Of a stretch of DNA of 64,000 nucleotides, positions 24,996 through 36,494 are shown piece by piece (position 1 is the first letter of the stretch; each line of letters begins with the position of its first letter). The translations under genes were made by a program, and so were the position numbers. A model generated the notes under the pieces. The model was given only the letters and a program-made list of their open reading frames with translations, was not told the origin of the DNA and searched no databases. The DNA is from Tamarix chinensis (Eukaryota > Streptophyta > Magnoliopsida > Caryophyllales > Tamaricaceae), in NCBI GenBank assembly GCA_030549775.1, contig CM060177.1, forward strand, positions 87,081,236-87,145,235. The letters are read 5' to 3'.

Positions 24996-25430
24996 AAATC
25001 ATTTGACCACTTGAAGGAAAAATTGATCAGTGCACCCATACTTCAACCACCTGATTGGAACTTTTCCTTTGAATTAATGTGTGATGCATCTAACTTTGTT
25101 GTTGGTGCAGTGTTAGGTCAAAGGATTGGGAAAGATCCACATGTGATATACTATGCCTCACAAGCTTTGAATAAAGCTCATCTTAACCACACAACTACTG
25201 AAAAGGAGCTTCTTTCTATTGTCTTTGCTTTGGATAAATTTCGTTCTTATTTGTTAGGAACTGAAATAATTGTTTATTCTGATCATGCAGCATTGAAATA
25301 TTTGTTAGCAAAGAAGGAAGTGAAACCCAGATTAATTAGATGGATACTTCTACTCCAAGAATTCAATATACGTATTAAAGATAAGAAAGGAACAAAAAAT
25401 GGAGTAGCAGATCATCTAAGTCGGTTAATC
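24996..25430 (+). pseudogene. pol: Athila RNase H domain
   Basis: This would degrade the RNA strand of the RNA:DNA hybrid. The part from 25011 is open. Catalytic acidic residues are visible in [35 protein letters not shown] and VADHLSRL. The domain length of roughly 130 residues is normal for gypsy RNase H. It is the best-preserved domain of the element, but it sits between the stops at 24993 and 25986. Confidence 0.93.
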
Positions 25431-26804
25431 AAGGAAGTTGAAGTTGAGGTACCTATAAATGAAGCATTTTCGGACGAACAAATTCATGTCATTGGGGATG
25501 AGATACCATGGTATGGTGACATGGTAAATTTTTTGGTGACAAAGGTATTTACCTCACACTTTACTAAAGCACAGAAAGATAGAATGAAGAGTCAGGCAAA
25601 ATATTTTGTATGGGATGATCCATACTTGTGGAAACAATGTGCAGATCAAATCATTAGAAGGTGTATTCCTAATAGTGAGATTCTTTCTATCTTAAACTTT
25701 TGCCACAGTTATGCTTGTGGGGGACACTTTGGTCCTAAACGAACAACTTATAATGTTTTAGAGAGTGGAATTTTCTGGCCTACATTGTTGAAGGATGCTT
25801 ATCAATTTTGTAAAACATGTGAAAACTGTCAAAAGACTAGGGGATTAGGTTCTAGAAATGAAATTCCACAAACTCCTATCATAGCATGTGAAATCTTTGA
25901 TGTCTGGGGTATGGATTTCATGGGTCCCTTTCCATCCTCTTTTGGGTTCGAATATATTCTTGTCACTGTTGATTATGTGTCAAAATAGGTGGAGGCCAAG
26001 GCCACCCGTACTAATGACGCTAAGGTTGTTGTAGAATTTCTTCGAGCTAACATTTTTGCAAGGTTTGGCTTACCAAAAGCCATCATTAATGACAAAGGTT
26101 TGTACTTCTGCAACAGAATTGTAGAAGCCCTGTTAAAGAAATATCATGTGACACATCGAATCTCTACAGCATATCATCCACAAACCAATGGTCAAGCCGA
26201 AATATCCAACCGAGAAATCAAATCAGTCTTGGAAAAGATGGTGAAACCAACAAGAAAGGATTGGATCTTACATCTCAATGATGCTCTCTAGACTTATCGT
26301 ACAGCTTTCAAGACTCCAATTGGTATGTCACCATATCGTTTGGTTTACGGTAAGCCTTGTCATCTTCCGGTTGAATTGGAACATAAAGCTTTTAGGGTCG
26401 TAAAGTAATGTAACATGGAGTCAACTGAAATTGGAAGACATAGGAGACTCCAACTGCAAGAATTGGAAGAAATAAGAAATGATGCTTTTGAAACTACATT
26501 GAGATATAAAGATTGAACTAAGGCAGTTCATGATAAGTTCATTCATAGAAAGAGTTTTCAAATCGGTCAAAAAGTTTTACTATATCATTCTCGATTGAAG
26601 TTGTTTCCAGGGAAATTAAGGTCGAGATGGATCGGCCCATTTATTGTGACTAATGTGTTTCTTCATGGTGCAATAGAAATTAAGAATGAGAAAACAGGAA
26701 AGATGTGGAAAGTGAATGGACACCGTCTCAAAACTTTTTATGAATGACACTATGTGAAAAATCTGGAAGTGGTAGATCTTACCATTTCCAATTATGAAGG
26801 CTGA
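25431..26804 (+). pseudogene. int: Athila integrase, broken
   Basis: This would insert the cDNA into host DNA. The N-terminal zinc-binding region is [15 protein letters not shown]...CKTCENCQ (about 25700-25840). The DDE core reads [12 protein letters not shown] (first D), [12 protein letters not shown] (second D) and [12 protein letters not shown] (E). The C-terminal part includes [19 protein letters not shown] and [12 protein letters not shown]. In-frame stops are TAG 25986, TAG 26289 (both probably former Trp), TAA 26406, TGA 26514 and TGA 26745. A TGA at 26802 is the likely natural end. Confidence 0.93.
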
Positions 26805-26964
26805 ATGAGTGGCATTTTATCACTTGGGAAACACCCAAGTGTTGTACATAAGTTTCCCTTATCTCATACTTTTACTTTTACACATTTGGTGTGGCATTGT
26901 ATGTTTATAATATTTATATATGTGGAAATACATTTTAAGTTCATTTGTATTTATAAAAAAAAAG
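26805..26964 (+). other. Spacer after pol
   Basis: A short non-coding T-rich spacer containing AAGTGTTGTAC-like sequence and an A9 run, leading into the palindromic tandem array. Confidence 0.6.
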
Positions 26965-27650
26965 ACACTAGGGGGTCGTGTTTATAAACATGGCCCATGT
27001 TTATATCGCAGGAAAAATTTTCTAACATTCTAGAGGGTTTCTGAAATAACACGGGGGGCCCGTGTTTGCATGTCTGTCAAATTCTAAGAAATTTTAGAGA
27101 GTTTCCAAAATAACACGGGGGCGGCCATATTTCCAAATACGAACCGTGTTTGTAGGTCTTTCATTTTTTCAAAAATTCCTGAGAGGTTTTGAAATAACAC
27201 AAGGGGCCCGTATTTCCAAATATGGCCCGCGTTTACCTGTCTGTCATTTTTTTCACTGAACCAGAGAGTCCAAAACGAAACACGGGGTCGTGTTTATATC
27301 GCAGGAAAAAATTTCAAAAATTCTAGAGGGTTTCTAAAATAACACGGGGGCCCGTGTTTGTATGTCTGTCAAATTCTCAGAAATTCCAAAGAGTTTCCAA
27401 ACTAACACCGGGGGGCGTATTTCCAAATACGACCCGTGTTTGTAGGTCTGTCATTTTTTCAAAAATTCCTGAGAGGCTTCGAAATAACACGGGGGACCCG
27501 TATTTCCAAATACGGCCCGTGTTTACTTGTCTGTCATTTTTTTCACTGAACCAGAGAGTCCAAAAAGAAACACGGGGATACCGTATTTCGGAAATACAGT
27601 CTGTGTTTCTCACAAAAAGTGTCATTTCTCTCCCGTGTTTCCAGATCTGA
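26965..27650 (+). repeat. Higher-order tandem array of CACGGG/CCCGTG palindrome modules
   Basis: Two copies of a 290-293 bp higher-order unit. ATATCGCAGG is at 27003 and 27296, and TTTCACTGAACCAGAGAG is at 27251 and 27541. Each is built of about four 70-80 bp monomers. A monomer has a G/C-rich imperfect palindrome (AACACGGGGNCCCGTGTTT), a CTGTCAWTTTTT segment and a GAGAG(T/G)TTTCNAAA segment. Related palindromes occur in both LTRs. Open frames across it are fortuitous. Confidence 0.93.
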
Positions 27651-28427
27651 AAAACACGACCCTAACTCCCTTTCGAAACCGTCTCTTCCCTGTGCACCAT
27701 ACCTATTTCCTCCCTTTGAAATCCTCCATTTCTCAACCAATTCCTTTAATTCCAGCCATTCCTACCCACATTCATCATCCATATTATTCCTCCATCCATA
27801 ATTTTCTTTCTCGGCCGTCTTTTCTGTCATTCCACTGCAAAATCGATGTAAAACTTCTCCTCGAACCCTAAATTCAATTCGTGCAAAAAAAAACCTTTCA
27901 ATTTTCAGTGAATTGCTTTAGGGCTTTGGTAGAAGTCAACCCTCCATAGCATTCTCCATCTTCTTTCTGTCATTTTCTCCATCCATTCTCACAATTTAGA
28001 GGTATATATTTATTCGACCTTTCTGTAGCAAAAGAATTCTAAATTCTCCACTTGTTCTATATTGTGCAGATACAGTAGGTTTGGACATTTATTAAGACCA
28101 TATGTTTGACAAATGTGGGTTGAATTTGTTACCAAAGTTACAAAGTATATAATCATGGATTATTTACAAGTCTAGGGCATATGTGTTGAATTCGTTTCAA
28201 ATTGAAGTTTGTTGCCAATTGCATACATTATTGTAAAGTGAGGATATATGATGAATTCATGATTGAAGGAGAAAAATCTTTCTGCTTGCAATTTGAGATT
28301 GTGACAATGCTTGTGCATGTTATTCTAAACACACAATTCAATAAGCATTAGATATGTTTATGTGCTATATTACACATGCAAAACAAGCCGAAATGTATCA
28401 CTTTTCTGATGTCTATATGTTGTGTAG
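27651..28427 (+). other. Non-coding region between array and env-position ORF
   Basis: A CT-rich segment (27650-27990), then AT-rich DNA. No domain is recognisable. It could contain a splice acceptor for a subgenomic transcript of the 3' ORF, which I cannot establish from one copy. Confidence 0.5.
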
Positions 28428-29550
28428 ATGGCACCGAACAAGAAACAACGGTCCAAAGGCGAATCTTCAAGGCCTCGATCATCACGGACTCAACAACAAA
28501 ATCGACGTAGCTGGCCCAACGAATTAGGTATCATCTTTAATACACCGGAACAATAACAAAGGTATGATTACTTGTCTCAACGACGTATCATTGGTACTAG
28601 GTATTTAGATAATGGTTGTCTACATACCTTAGGCATTCATGAGCAAGTAATGTAACTGCTTCGAAATGTAGGTTTGCACAATTTTGTCTATTGTACTAAT
28701 CATATATATAGGCATTTAATATTAGAATTTTTAAGTACCTTTGAACTATTTGCTGACGTTGATGACATTGGTGACTCCCAAAGTAACCAAATGTATATCT
28801 CTTTTCACCTCATCAATGAGGATAGACAATTAGCCCTACATGAAACTTGCACATAACTTTATGTTACCTCTAAGGGGATACTGTTTCATTATCCCCTGGT
28901 TCCATGCTAACAATTTTTTCACAAAAATTGGTGATATCTCAAATATGCCTACTCTTGATACCTTCGGAATTTCTAAAGCAAAATCTTCCAGGATTTTAAA
29001 TCTCATCTTCTAGTACTTACAAAGGCTCTTATCTACAACTATTTTTGGGAGGGGAGATAGTACCGGGGTGGTCCACTCAATTGAACTTTTCTTCATCTAT
29101 TCTATGCTAGAACATTATTCTGTTGATACTGCCTATTTTCTAGCTAAGAAATTTCAAAGGGTAGGAAATTCAAAACAGGGCGACATAGTCATCGGAGATT
29201 TAATTACCAATATCTGTTTAAGCTTGGACATACCTCTTCCTGAGGATATACCCGTAGAAGCTATGAGCACGCGTATTGATATAAAACATTGCCGACTTAT
29301 GTATCTTATCGAGTGTAGAGGCAATGCTTGGTATCTTACATACCAAGGGCGTGCTTACTTCCCTTTGCCTAACCCTACCAAAACCGACCCTTTAAACCCG
29401 CAGAATTGGCAACCATTTGATGACAAAGATGCCCCTGCCCCTATAGCTATCAAGCATCCCATCCCGACTCGTGGTGACCATGCACCACCGCCTCCCCCAC
29501 TACAATCCCAAGCCGGTTCTTCTTCCACTTCAACTTTACTTCCGGCATAG
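28428..29550 (+). pseudogene. Athila env-position ORF, broken
   Basis: A 3' ORF after pol is a feature of Athila elements, and its function is unproven. Here ATG 28428 opens a basic N-terminus (MAPNKKQRSKGESSRPRSS), interrupted by TAA at 28554, 28653 and 28854. After a frame change, 29068-29550 encodes 160 residues with LEHYSVDTAYFLAKKF, VIGDLITNICLSLDI and a C-terminus rich in Pro and Ser. The segments resemble the plant retrotransposon ORF-1/putative plant transposon protein family rather than a classical envelope. I see no signal peptide or membrane segment. Confidence 0.7.
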
Positions 29551-30554
29551 CATCTCCAATTCAAAACTCAAGTGTATTCCCAATTAGATTCCATTCGCCA
29601 CAATCAAAATCAAATGATGGAGATGATGAAATCTCTTTACGAGTTTCATCTCGTGAACCGAGACGCACCTCCACCTCCTTCTTGAATCCACCTCTTCATC
29701 TTTTTCTTGGGGTTTGTTCATTGAGGACAATGAACATGATAAGTAGGGGGTGAACTTGTAGGCTTGTGATAATTGTTAAGTAGAAATAGTCTTTGTAGAT
29801 GTTGTTTTTATATTTATGTAGTGGTAGTTATTTAATTTATTACTTCTTGTCTCTTTTGTGTGCTAGTTGTTTGGTTTGTTTTAAAATAGGAAGTATTAGA
29901 TTTGAGTTATCCATTTACGAAGTAAAACAAAGCAATGGGACTGAATTATTTTTGCAAAGGATAATTTCATACTTATTGAATGATTTGATCAACATCTTCC
30001 GAAAACCTTAAAAACAGAAATTGAAAATATGATAACAGTAAAGGAAAGAAAGTTATAATGGTTAGGAATCAAATCATACATTGACTAGGAATGAGATGAA
30101 ATGGAATTAAAAATTGGTAGATATACCATGGTGAGCGGTTGGACCTAATCATTGGATACATTGTTTATCTAGAACATATTTTACTTTTGTGTGTACTCTC
30201 CAATGGTATATGAAACTAGAATTTGCCATTAATTCTCTTCAAGACTGCATAAAACTTTAGGATATCTGAAAATGATAAAGGCACTCTTCTTTCTATGTTA
30301 GCACCAAAAGACCAAAAAGCTTACCTTAAAAATTATTATCCCTTTGCATAAACCCCTTTGAGCCTAAGCCTTATTCTATTGATTTAACCTTGATTAACAA
30401 CTAATACCCGTATGAATTTTCCGTCCCTACTCTATAACTAGTGAAGCAATAAATTTGCGGGAATAAGTTTGTTGATATGTTTAAATCTAAGCATGGAGGT
30501 ACATGATAAAAAAAATTCTCTTAATCATTATATGGTTGAAGAGAAAGGGTAAGA

Positions 30555-30555
<1 letters not shown>

Positions 30556-30590
<35 letters not shown>
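30556..30590 (+). repeat. (TA)n microsatellite
   Basis: About 16 TA dinucleotides in the 3' untranslated region of the Athila element. Confidence 0.9.
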
Positions 30591-30593
<3 letters not shown>

Positions 30594-31223
30594 AAAAAAT
30601 CCGTTTGGAAGAATTTTGGGGAGGATTGTATTCTCCATGTATATATGCATATGGTGTATATATAGTTTGCTTCTCTAGTTAATGGAGTCTAGCCACAACC
30701 CCAAAATTCTATCTCACCTTAAAAACCTAGCCCCATTATAACCAAATTCAAGACCTTTTGATTCTTATATACTTTAGTTCTTTTCAGTAGTGGCAATTTG
30801 AGAATAATGGCAAACATATGGGCAATCATTATCATTTGTAGAAGTTTTGAGAGTAACCACATCACACTATACACACATGAGAGTGAGTGTTTTCACAAAC
30901 CAAAAGTAAGAACCTACTGATTTGAATTTCATTAGTCTTAATCTAACTTTGCATGATGAGATACTAACTATTACAATTTTCATTCCTTAATCGTTTGAGC
31001 ATTTGATAAGACTATTTGTAAGGTGATTTACATGTGTGGTCCAAAAATATTTTCATCATTGTGATTTCATGATTTACAAATATTTTAATTATCAATGCAG
31101 TGTTAAGCTTCGTACATGAATAATTCCAGTCTAATAATTCTTGTAATCCGTAACCTACCTCTCTTGCATTTCTTGATGTATTCATGTGCATGTTATGATG
31201 TTGCTTGAGGAAAAGCAATAATT

Positions 31224-31239
31224 CAAGCATGGGGGTATT
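31224..31239 (+). other. Polypurine tract of the Athila element
   Basis: CAAGCATGGGGGTATT lies directly before the 3' LTR. Athila elements carry a similar AAGCTTGGGGG-type tract that primes plus-strand synthesis. The ATT between the G-run and the LTR is a slight departure. Confidence 0.75.
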
Positions 31240-32767
31240 TGATAGATGGGATTTATAGATTATTTTCATGCATAAAAATGTCATTTATCCCTCATTAATT
31301 TTCTAAGATTTAATCTTTTCGTCGAGTTTTCCTCTTTTGAATAGATTCTGCAGGAAAGAAAAAATTGAGAAAATTCAAGGACAAATCAAGTAAAGAACAC
31401 ATCAAAAAACACTGAATCAAGGGGATAAAAGTTGGAAATGAAGCAAATACACCGAGAGAAGTTGTGCCGAAATTGCAAAAGGAAAATAGTGGAAGACCCA
31501 AAAACACGGTACCCCTGTGTTTCTTAAACACGGGTCGTGTTAAATATCTCAAGCATTGATTTAAAATCTAACTGTCGGCAGAGAAGTTAGAGGAAAACAC
31601 GGAGGTCCCGTGTTTCCATAAAAAAAATTGTAACTGTCAACGCGACCTGTTTATGATATATCCTATATCAAAATAGGGTTCGGAAGGAAGTTTGGAGAGA
31701 TATCGAAACACTTTTGAATGTATTCTCTTTCTCTATTCTCTTTAAATATACATGTAATGCACAATCCAACTTCTTTTATCTTCTTGAATTCTAGTGATCA
31801 ATTGACAATCTCCACTTCAATTGATAAGTCTTCTCTACTCCTTTATAAATTGAAGTCTCTCCATTTTGGTTTAATATAAGTAAATTATCTACAATTATAC
31901 TTTTGTTTGTTCTATTGTTATCTTATTATATTACTATTGGATGTTGTGAATGTGTTGTTGGCATTAATTTTCAATCTTTATATGGAATAATGTGGTTTCT
32001 AAATATGCAGATGTTAGAATAAACCGAATAGGGTAGGATGATTTGAGGATGGAATTATGTCTCAAATACAATAGCATATTTTGAATGTTTGATTCTAGAT
32101 GAAATTTAATTGAATTAATGGATTGAATTGAATGATTTCGTATCATAGATTAAGAATTTAAACTAATTAGATTGATCACCTATTTAGTTTAGAACTTGAT
32201 CTTTGCTAAGACAATACAATTAACTCGTAATTGTTAATTAATTTGTCTGCAGTAGCAAGACGATTAATCGTTAATCTTATCCATTAATTCATACAATTGA
32301 ATAATCCGAGCTTATGTGGTTATGATTGTAGTTGGCGGCTTTCCATTCATAATGCTACCATTAATTAAATCTAGTGTTCGTAACCTAGGTTATTAAATGG
32401 TTAGGAAATAAATTGAGAGCATATTCAATTTATTAAGGTTGAGAGAAAGCAAAGGAATGTGTTATTATGAATTTCCAAAGGTCAACATTAAATCGTATAG
32501 AATCATTCTTCTTCTTCGAGTATTTGATATTCTGATTCCATCATCAATTCATTCTTCCCCGTATTCATCAAATAGTGATTAAAACTTAGTATATTTAGAT
32601 TTAGTATTAGAATTAATGAAATTGTATAAACTGGATTATTAACATCAATTGCAAAATTAGTGATTAAAACGTCATTCCTTGTGGGTTCGACTCCTTCTTT
32701 CCATATACTAAGTATTTGAAAATTAGGATTTATTTATTAAATTTGTTGTACATACAACTGTGCATCA
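31240..32767 (+). repeat. Athila 3' LTR
   Basis: A 1528-bp copy of 19641-21185 with the same TGAT...ATCA ends. By eye the last 1.1 kb shows only about 15 substitutions plus a few single-base indels relative to the 5' LTR. Confidence 0.95.
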
Positions 32768-32772
32768 TACTC

Positions 32773-33700
32773 TACTCTATCAAGTTATGGTCAATATAGA
32801 GTTTTTCCACATTTACATTTGGTATTATTTCTTAAACATCTATATTAAGACCTTGTTTTATAAAAGTGGTGGTTGGTAGAGAGTTTACCTATGTATATAT
32901 TTGGTCTTATCACCTAAAAACCCATATTAGGATCATGCTCTACAAAGTTATGATTGGTAGAGAGTTTATCCATGCTTGTTAACCTAGGTTCACTTATGTT
33001 GTTGCCATGAATTTTGTTTATGGTGGAGGTTTAGGTGTGTCTTTTAAGTATCATAAATAATTAGGTTATGTGATCACACAATGGAATTAAAAAATGGTTT
33101 ATTTACAGTTGAGATGCAAAAGACTACCTCATGTTGTTGTTGTTATTCTATTTTTATGTGTGTAAGTCTGTTTGTTATGCCATGATAAATATGACATATA
33201 TGTATTTCATGATCCATTTCCATGTTATAGGATATGTTTATTTTACCAATACTTCACTATACTTATGTTACATTATGTGGTCACTATGTTGATCTAACTC
33301 TTGATCCAAGGAGTAAATAACATTTTAGGTTTTGATCAACTTGATTCAAGCCCTCTATGGTCATTGCTTGTGGCATATTTATTAAATCAAAGAGTTGGGT
33401 TAAGCGGTAGTTAGTTTTTTCCCCAATACGTTGGGACATTTTGTACCTTTCATTTTCTAAACTCATAACTATGTTCTAATATTTACTTTTGCAAACATGA
33501 TTATGCCATATATCACATCCTACTCTCCTTTTCATTATCGTTGACTTTGTGGGCATACTTTTGTAAGCATTTTAGCATTGCACCAAACATGAGTTAGGTG
33601 GATGGCCACAACTCTCTTATATTTGATTCACTGGTAGTTGATGTAAGAACATCCAAAATAAATCAAAATAAATCACTTATTAATTTTCTAAAGTTTTAAG
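32773..33700 (+). mobile_element. L8 right part: LTR-like sequence with 82-bp repeats
   Basis: It continues the sequence interrupted by Athila. Three 82-bp repeats (GGT...CCATATT...TATGATTGGTAGAGAG type) are present, one reassembled across the insertion (19608-19640 plus 32773-32820) and two intact ones (32821 and 32903 starts). From 33570 to 33640, GAGTTAGGTGGATGGCC and CTCTTATATTTGATTCACTGG parallel the 3' part of L13 (52090-52140). The right boundary is unclear, either near 33700 or, with L9 removed, at 38889. Confidence 0.5.
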
Positions 33701-34530
33701 ACCACCAATTCCTTCTAACTTTAACCAAATTAATAAGCTAGTCTGAAGCTATACACAAGCTGATACAAGCACAATGCAAGCCACCACCTTTTTTATCATG
33801 TAAAGGCTCAAATTCGTCTCCATTCTAGTGCCACCTTCCACCTTGGTTGCAAAGTCCTAGAAGGAAGAACTTAGTCAGCTTTAGGGGACATCATTAGCAC
33901 ATAAAATAGGGGCTAATGGCTAGGTACAACCGATATAATGGCAGCGAGTTTGGGGAAGGCAAACTAATTCTCAAAAGACTCCTTTGTAATAACATTTGGT
34001 CTTACACAATCTAGGTGGCGTAGGGTTTACTTCTTAAACCCTAATCGAGTGTTAATTCATTCATAAACCACATGTAAGGGGTTAGGAATGGTTCATGGCC
34101 TATTACTCAAGTTTTCTTCCATGTTTTTCATCATTGAGTTTGGTTAGATGTAAACTAGTTGTTTAGGCCATGATAGATAACTACAAGTTTTCTTTTATAA
34201 CCAAACCAACCTATTAGTTTCTTTCCTAATTGGTTGTAACTAGTTCTAAGCCATGTACTATCCTATAAGTGTTGAAGCCTCATTAGAATGAGAACAACTT
34301 TAGATGCCATATTGAGATAGTTTCAAACCTTCCCTCTACATTTAAAACTTGAGTGAATAGTTTTGTTTTAATAATCCCAAACCTTTCTATCTTTGTCTCA
34401 AGAGTCGTAACCTTGAGTGGTGATTGTTAGTATTTAATTTCAAGGGTTACACTAATATCAAGCCCTATCCTTCTTCTCCCATTTCTCAATTTTCATTTTT
34501 TTTGTTGGAAGTTAACCTATTTCCTTCACC
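33701..34530. other. Unassigned segment, possibly a decayed LTR
   Basis: No ORF of note. It includes GTAACTAGTTCTAAGCCATG and a CTATCCTATAAGTGTTG segment resembling the promoter-like part of the extra insert in L15 (58010-58110). Both could be decayed Copia-type LTRs, but termini were not found. Confidence 0.3.
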
Positions 34531-35020
34531 TGTAACAGCCCCAAAATTCACTACTGAAAAAATTTCGTTTTATTAGAAGATTCAATAGAAACAAGTAAAT
34601 CAAAACTTATGAATTTTAGGGATATTACCGTTGTAATCAGTATAAGTTTGGCCCTCGGCTGGTCTCGTACTAACCACAAGGATAAAAATGAATTAACAAC
34701 CATCATAATTCAAACTCAAAACAAGGCTTCATAAAAGCATTGAAAAATTCATAAGACAGATATCAGAGTATGTAGAAAAGAAATTACAATCTAGAGTACA
34801 TAATTAAAATTCCTCAAAAGGAATAAAAGCTACCGTACGATAAAAATTAAGTATAGGTAAACCAGTACAAAATAAAGGAACATAAAAAGTAAATCCGACC
34901 ATGTCACTCTCGCTCCCCAGGCCAAGTCCATGCCCAACTCTCAGCGCCACCCGATGCCCTGTAAGCACCAAAGGCATCGAAAACAGTATCACCAACTTAC
35001 ACAAACTCATAGGGGCCTTC

Positions 35021-35075
35021 TACTCATGGGAATGTGCAGCACCCATAAAATGGGTGGCCATTACGCTACGTATGG
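35021..35075 (-). promoter_or_regulatory. Conserved LTR core block with perfect hairpin (copy in L9)
   Basis: On the plus strand it reads TACTCATGGGAATGTGCAG, then CACCCATAAAATGGGTG (7-bp perfect stem, 3-nt loop), then CCATTACGCTACGTATGG. It lies 490-544 bp from the LTR 3' end. It has the best-preserved stem of all copies. Confidence 0.6.
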
Positions 35076-35262
35076 AGCAAGGTAATCATGCAACTAAGGC
35101 CAACACAAAGGCACATAACACAAACATGATCATATAAACAACATACCATCATTATAGATAGATAAAGGCCAAGCTATAGTTTGGATCAACTGATTATTTA
35201 AATCTTTGATCAATACTCATTTCACACAATCCTTATTATCATTCCATGCGAGTGTGGGAGCC

Positions 35263-35598
35263 CCACTATTATAGCCAGTGGACCAAAAACATAAAGGGCA
35301 TAACACTTCTGACCACTATTATTGCTGGTGGATAGGTCTCCAGGATAAAGTGCTCCTGGCCACTATTATTTGCCGGTGGACCGATTTGGACCTGACTCTC
35401 ACGGTGTTTCATTGTAAGTACTTAGTATCTTTCCCAAGCATTATGATAATTATGTTTGGTTTATGGAGTACGAAATCCCCCACTATTATAGTTGGTGGAC
35501 CGAAAACATGTAGGCTAGAACGCTCCTGGCCATTATTATTCGCCGGTGGATCAGTCTCCAAGGCACCTAGGCTCTTGGCCACTATTATTCATCAGTGG
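35263..35598 (-). repeat. Six CCACTATTATAGCCGGTGG hairpin repeats in L9
   Basis: Copies are at about 35263-35281, 35323-35341, 35360-35379, 35480-35498, 35530-35549 and 35579-35598. Two alternating flank types are seen: CCCCACTATTATAG...GGACC after GGAGC/ATCCC, and CTCCTGGCCACTATTATT...GGTGGA. This suggests the array grew by duplication of a two-hairpin unit. Confidence 0.85.
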
Positions 35599-36494
35599 AC
35601 CGGTCTAAGCCTAGCTTAAAAATCTTCCTCTTTGAATGGTTAGTATTTTATGCATGTCTTAACAATCTTCCTCTTTAAACTTGAGGGTGAAAATTTGTCG
35701 AATAAGAGACGCATCATAAACTCCATCTACACTTATCCTCCCAAGAGGGCCTATCTCATATCTTAAGACTTCTATACCTCCTAATACACCCCAAAAACCT
35801 TTCTTTATCCCACTTACTCACATTGGAGGCCCAACTCCTAAGTGTGTGGGTCAAGGCCTACTACCTTACACCTCCAAGGCCTATCTCATAATGTAATGAT
35901 ATGGGGTCAACTCACTTCATCATTTCCCTTATTCATCATTTCACCCCATATCATTACATTAAATATCCTAGCATGCATGTCCTAAAGGGCCACATCACAT
36001 AGTATCATAATCACAACATATACACATTATACACATGTCATAATAGAACACATGAGCATACCTCAACTCCAAGTTACACTACACATAAAACAGTTATAAT
36101 GATAACCCTAAGATACATAACATATCATGGTACATGGCATACAAGGCACATAACACATATAGGGCCTTAGCTACATCCTTACCTAACACAACACCGGTCT
36201 TAGAGCATGCTCCTACGCCTCCTTAGAGTTTTGATTGGGTTCACCTATAAGAGGGAAAAACAAAGGATTAATTTTCCTCCTGCCAAAAATACTATTATTT
36301 CCTACTTTATTCTAATATTAGGGTTACTATTATTAAAAGAAAATTTATAAGTAAAAATAGGGTTTTTATTCTCAAGTTATCCTACTAGGGTATTATTAGT
36401 CAAAATAGGTTCATGTTAAATATTTATAGCCATATTTATATTATTAAAGCTAATAGCTTTACTACTTCTAATAATAGTACAAATACTAGTTGTA

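Larger units (their letters stand above)
29551..31239 (+). other. Athila 3' untranslated region
   Basis: It begins with the family-typical CATTGAGGACAATGAACATG segment and a G-rich AAGTAGGGGGTG (29740-29752), a PPT-like motif about 1.5 kb before the real one. The rest is AT-rich without coding potential and includes a TA microsatellite. Confidence 0.6.
19641..32767 (+). mobile_element. Athila-type Ty3/gypsy retrotransposon, full structure but coding-dead
   Basis: A 13.1-kb element with direct LTRs, TGAT...ATCA termini, a tRNA-Asp PBS, gag, protease, RT, RNase H, integrase, a tandem array, a broken ORF in the env position, and a G-rich PPT before the 3' LTR. Flanking pentamers are GACTC (19636-19640) and TACTC (32768-32772), a one-mismatch target duplication. 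Gag, the DLGASINVMP protease motif, the FIDDF reverse-transcriptase motif and the integrase all look Athila-like. The Asp PBS and extra 3' ORF also fit the Athila branch. Thirteen in-frame stops and about six frameshifts make it non-autonomous. Confidence 0.95.

Noticed and set aside
27354..27871. 98- and 114-aa frames between pol and the env-position ORF
   Set aside because: They translate the CACGGG palindrome array; repeats appear in several frames and there is no similarity to known proteins.
32980..33010. Possible tRNA or other structured RNA gene signals in AT-rich spacers
   Set aside because: No A/B boxes or cloverleaf with consistent pairing could be found by eye anywhere in the window.
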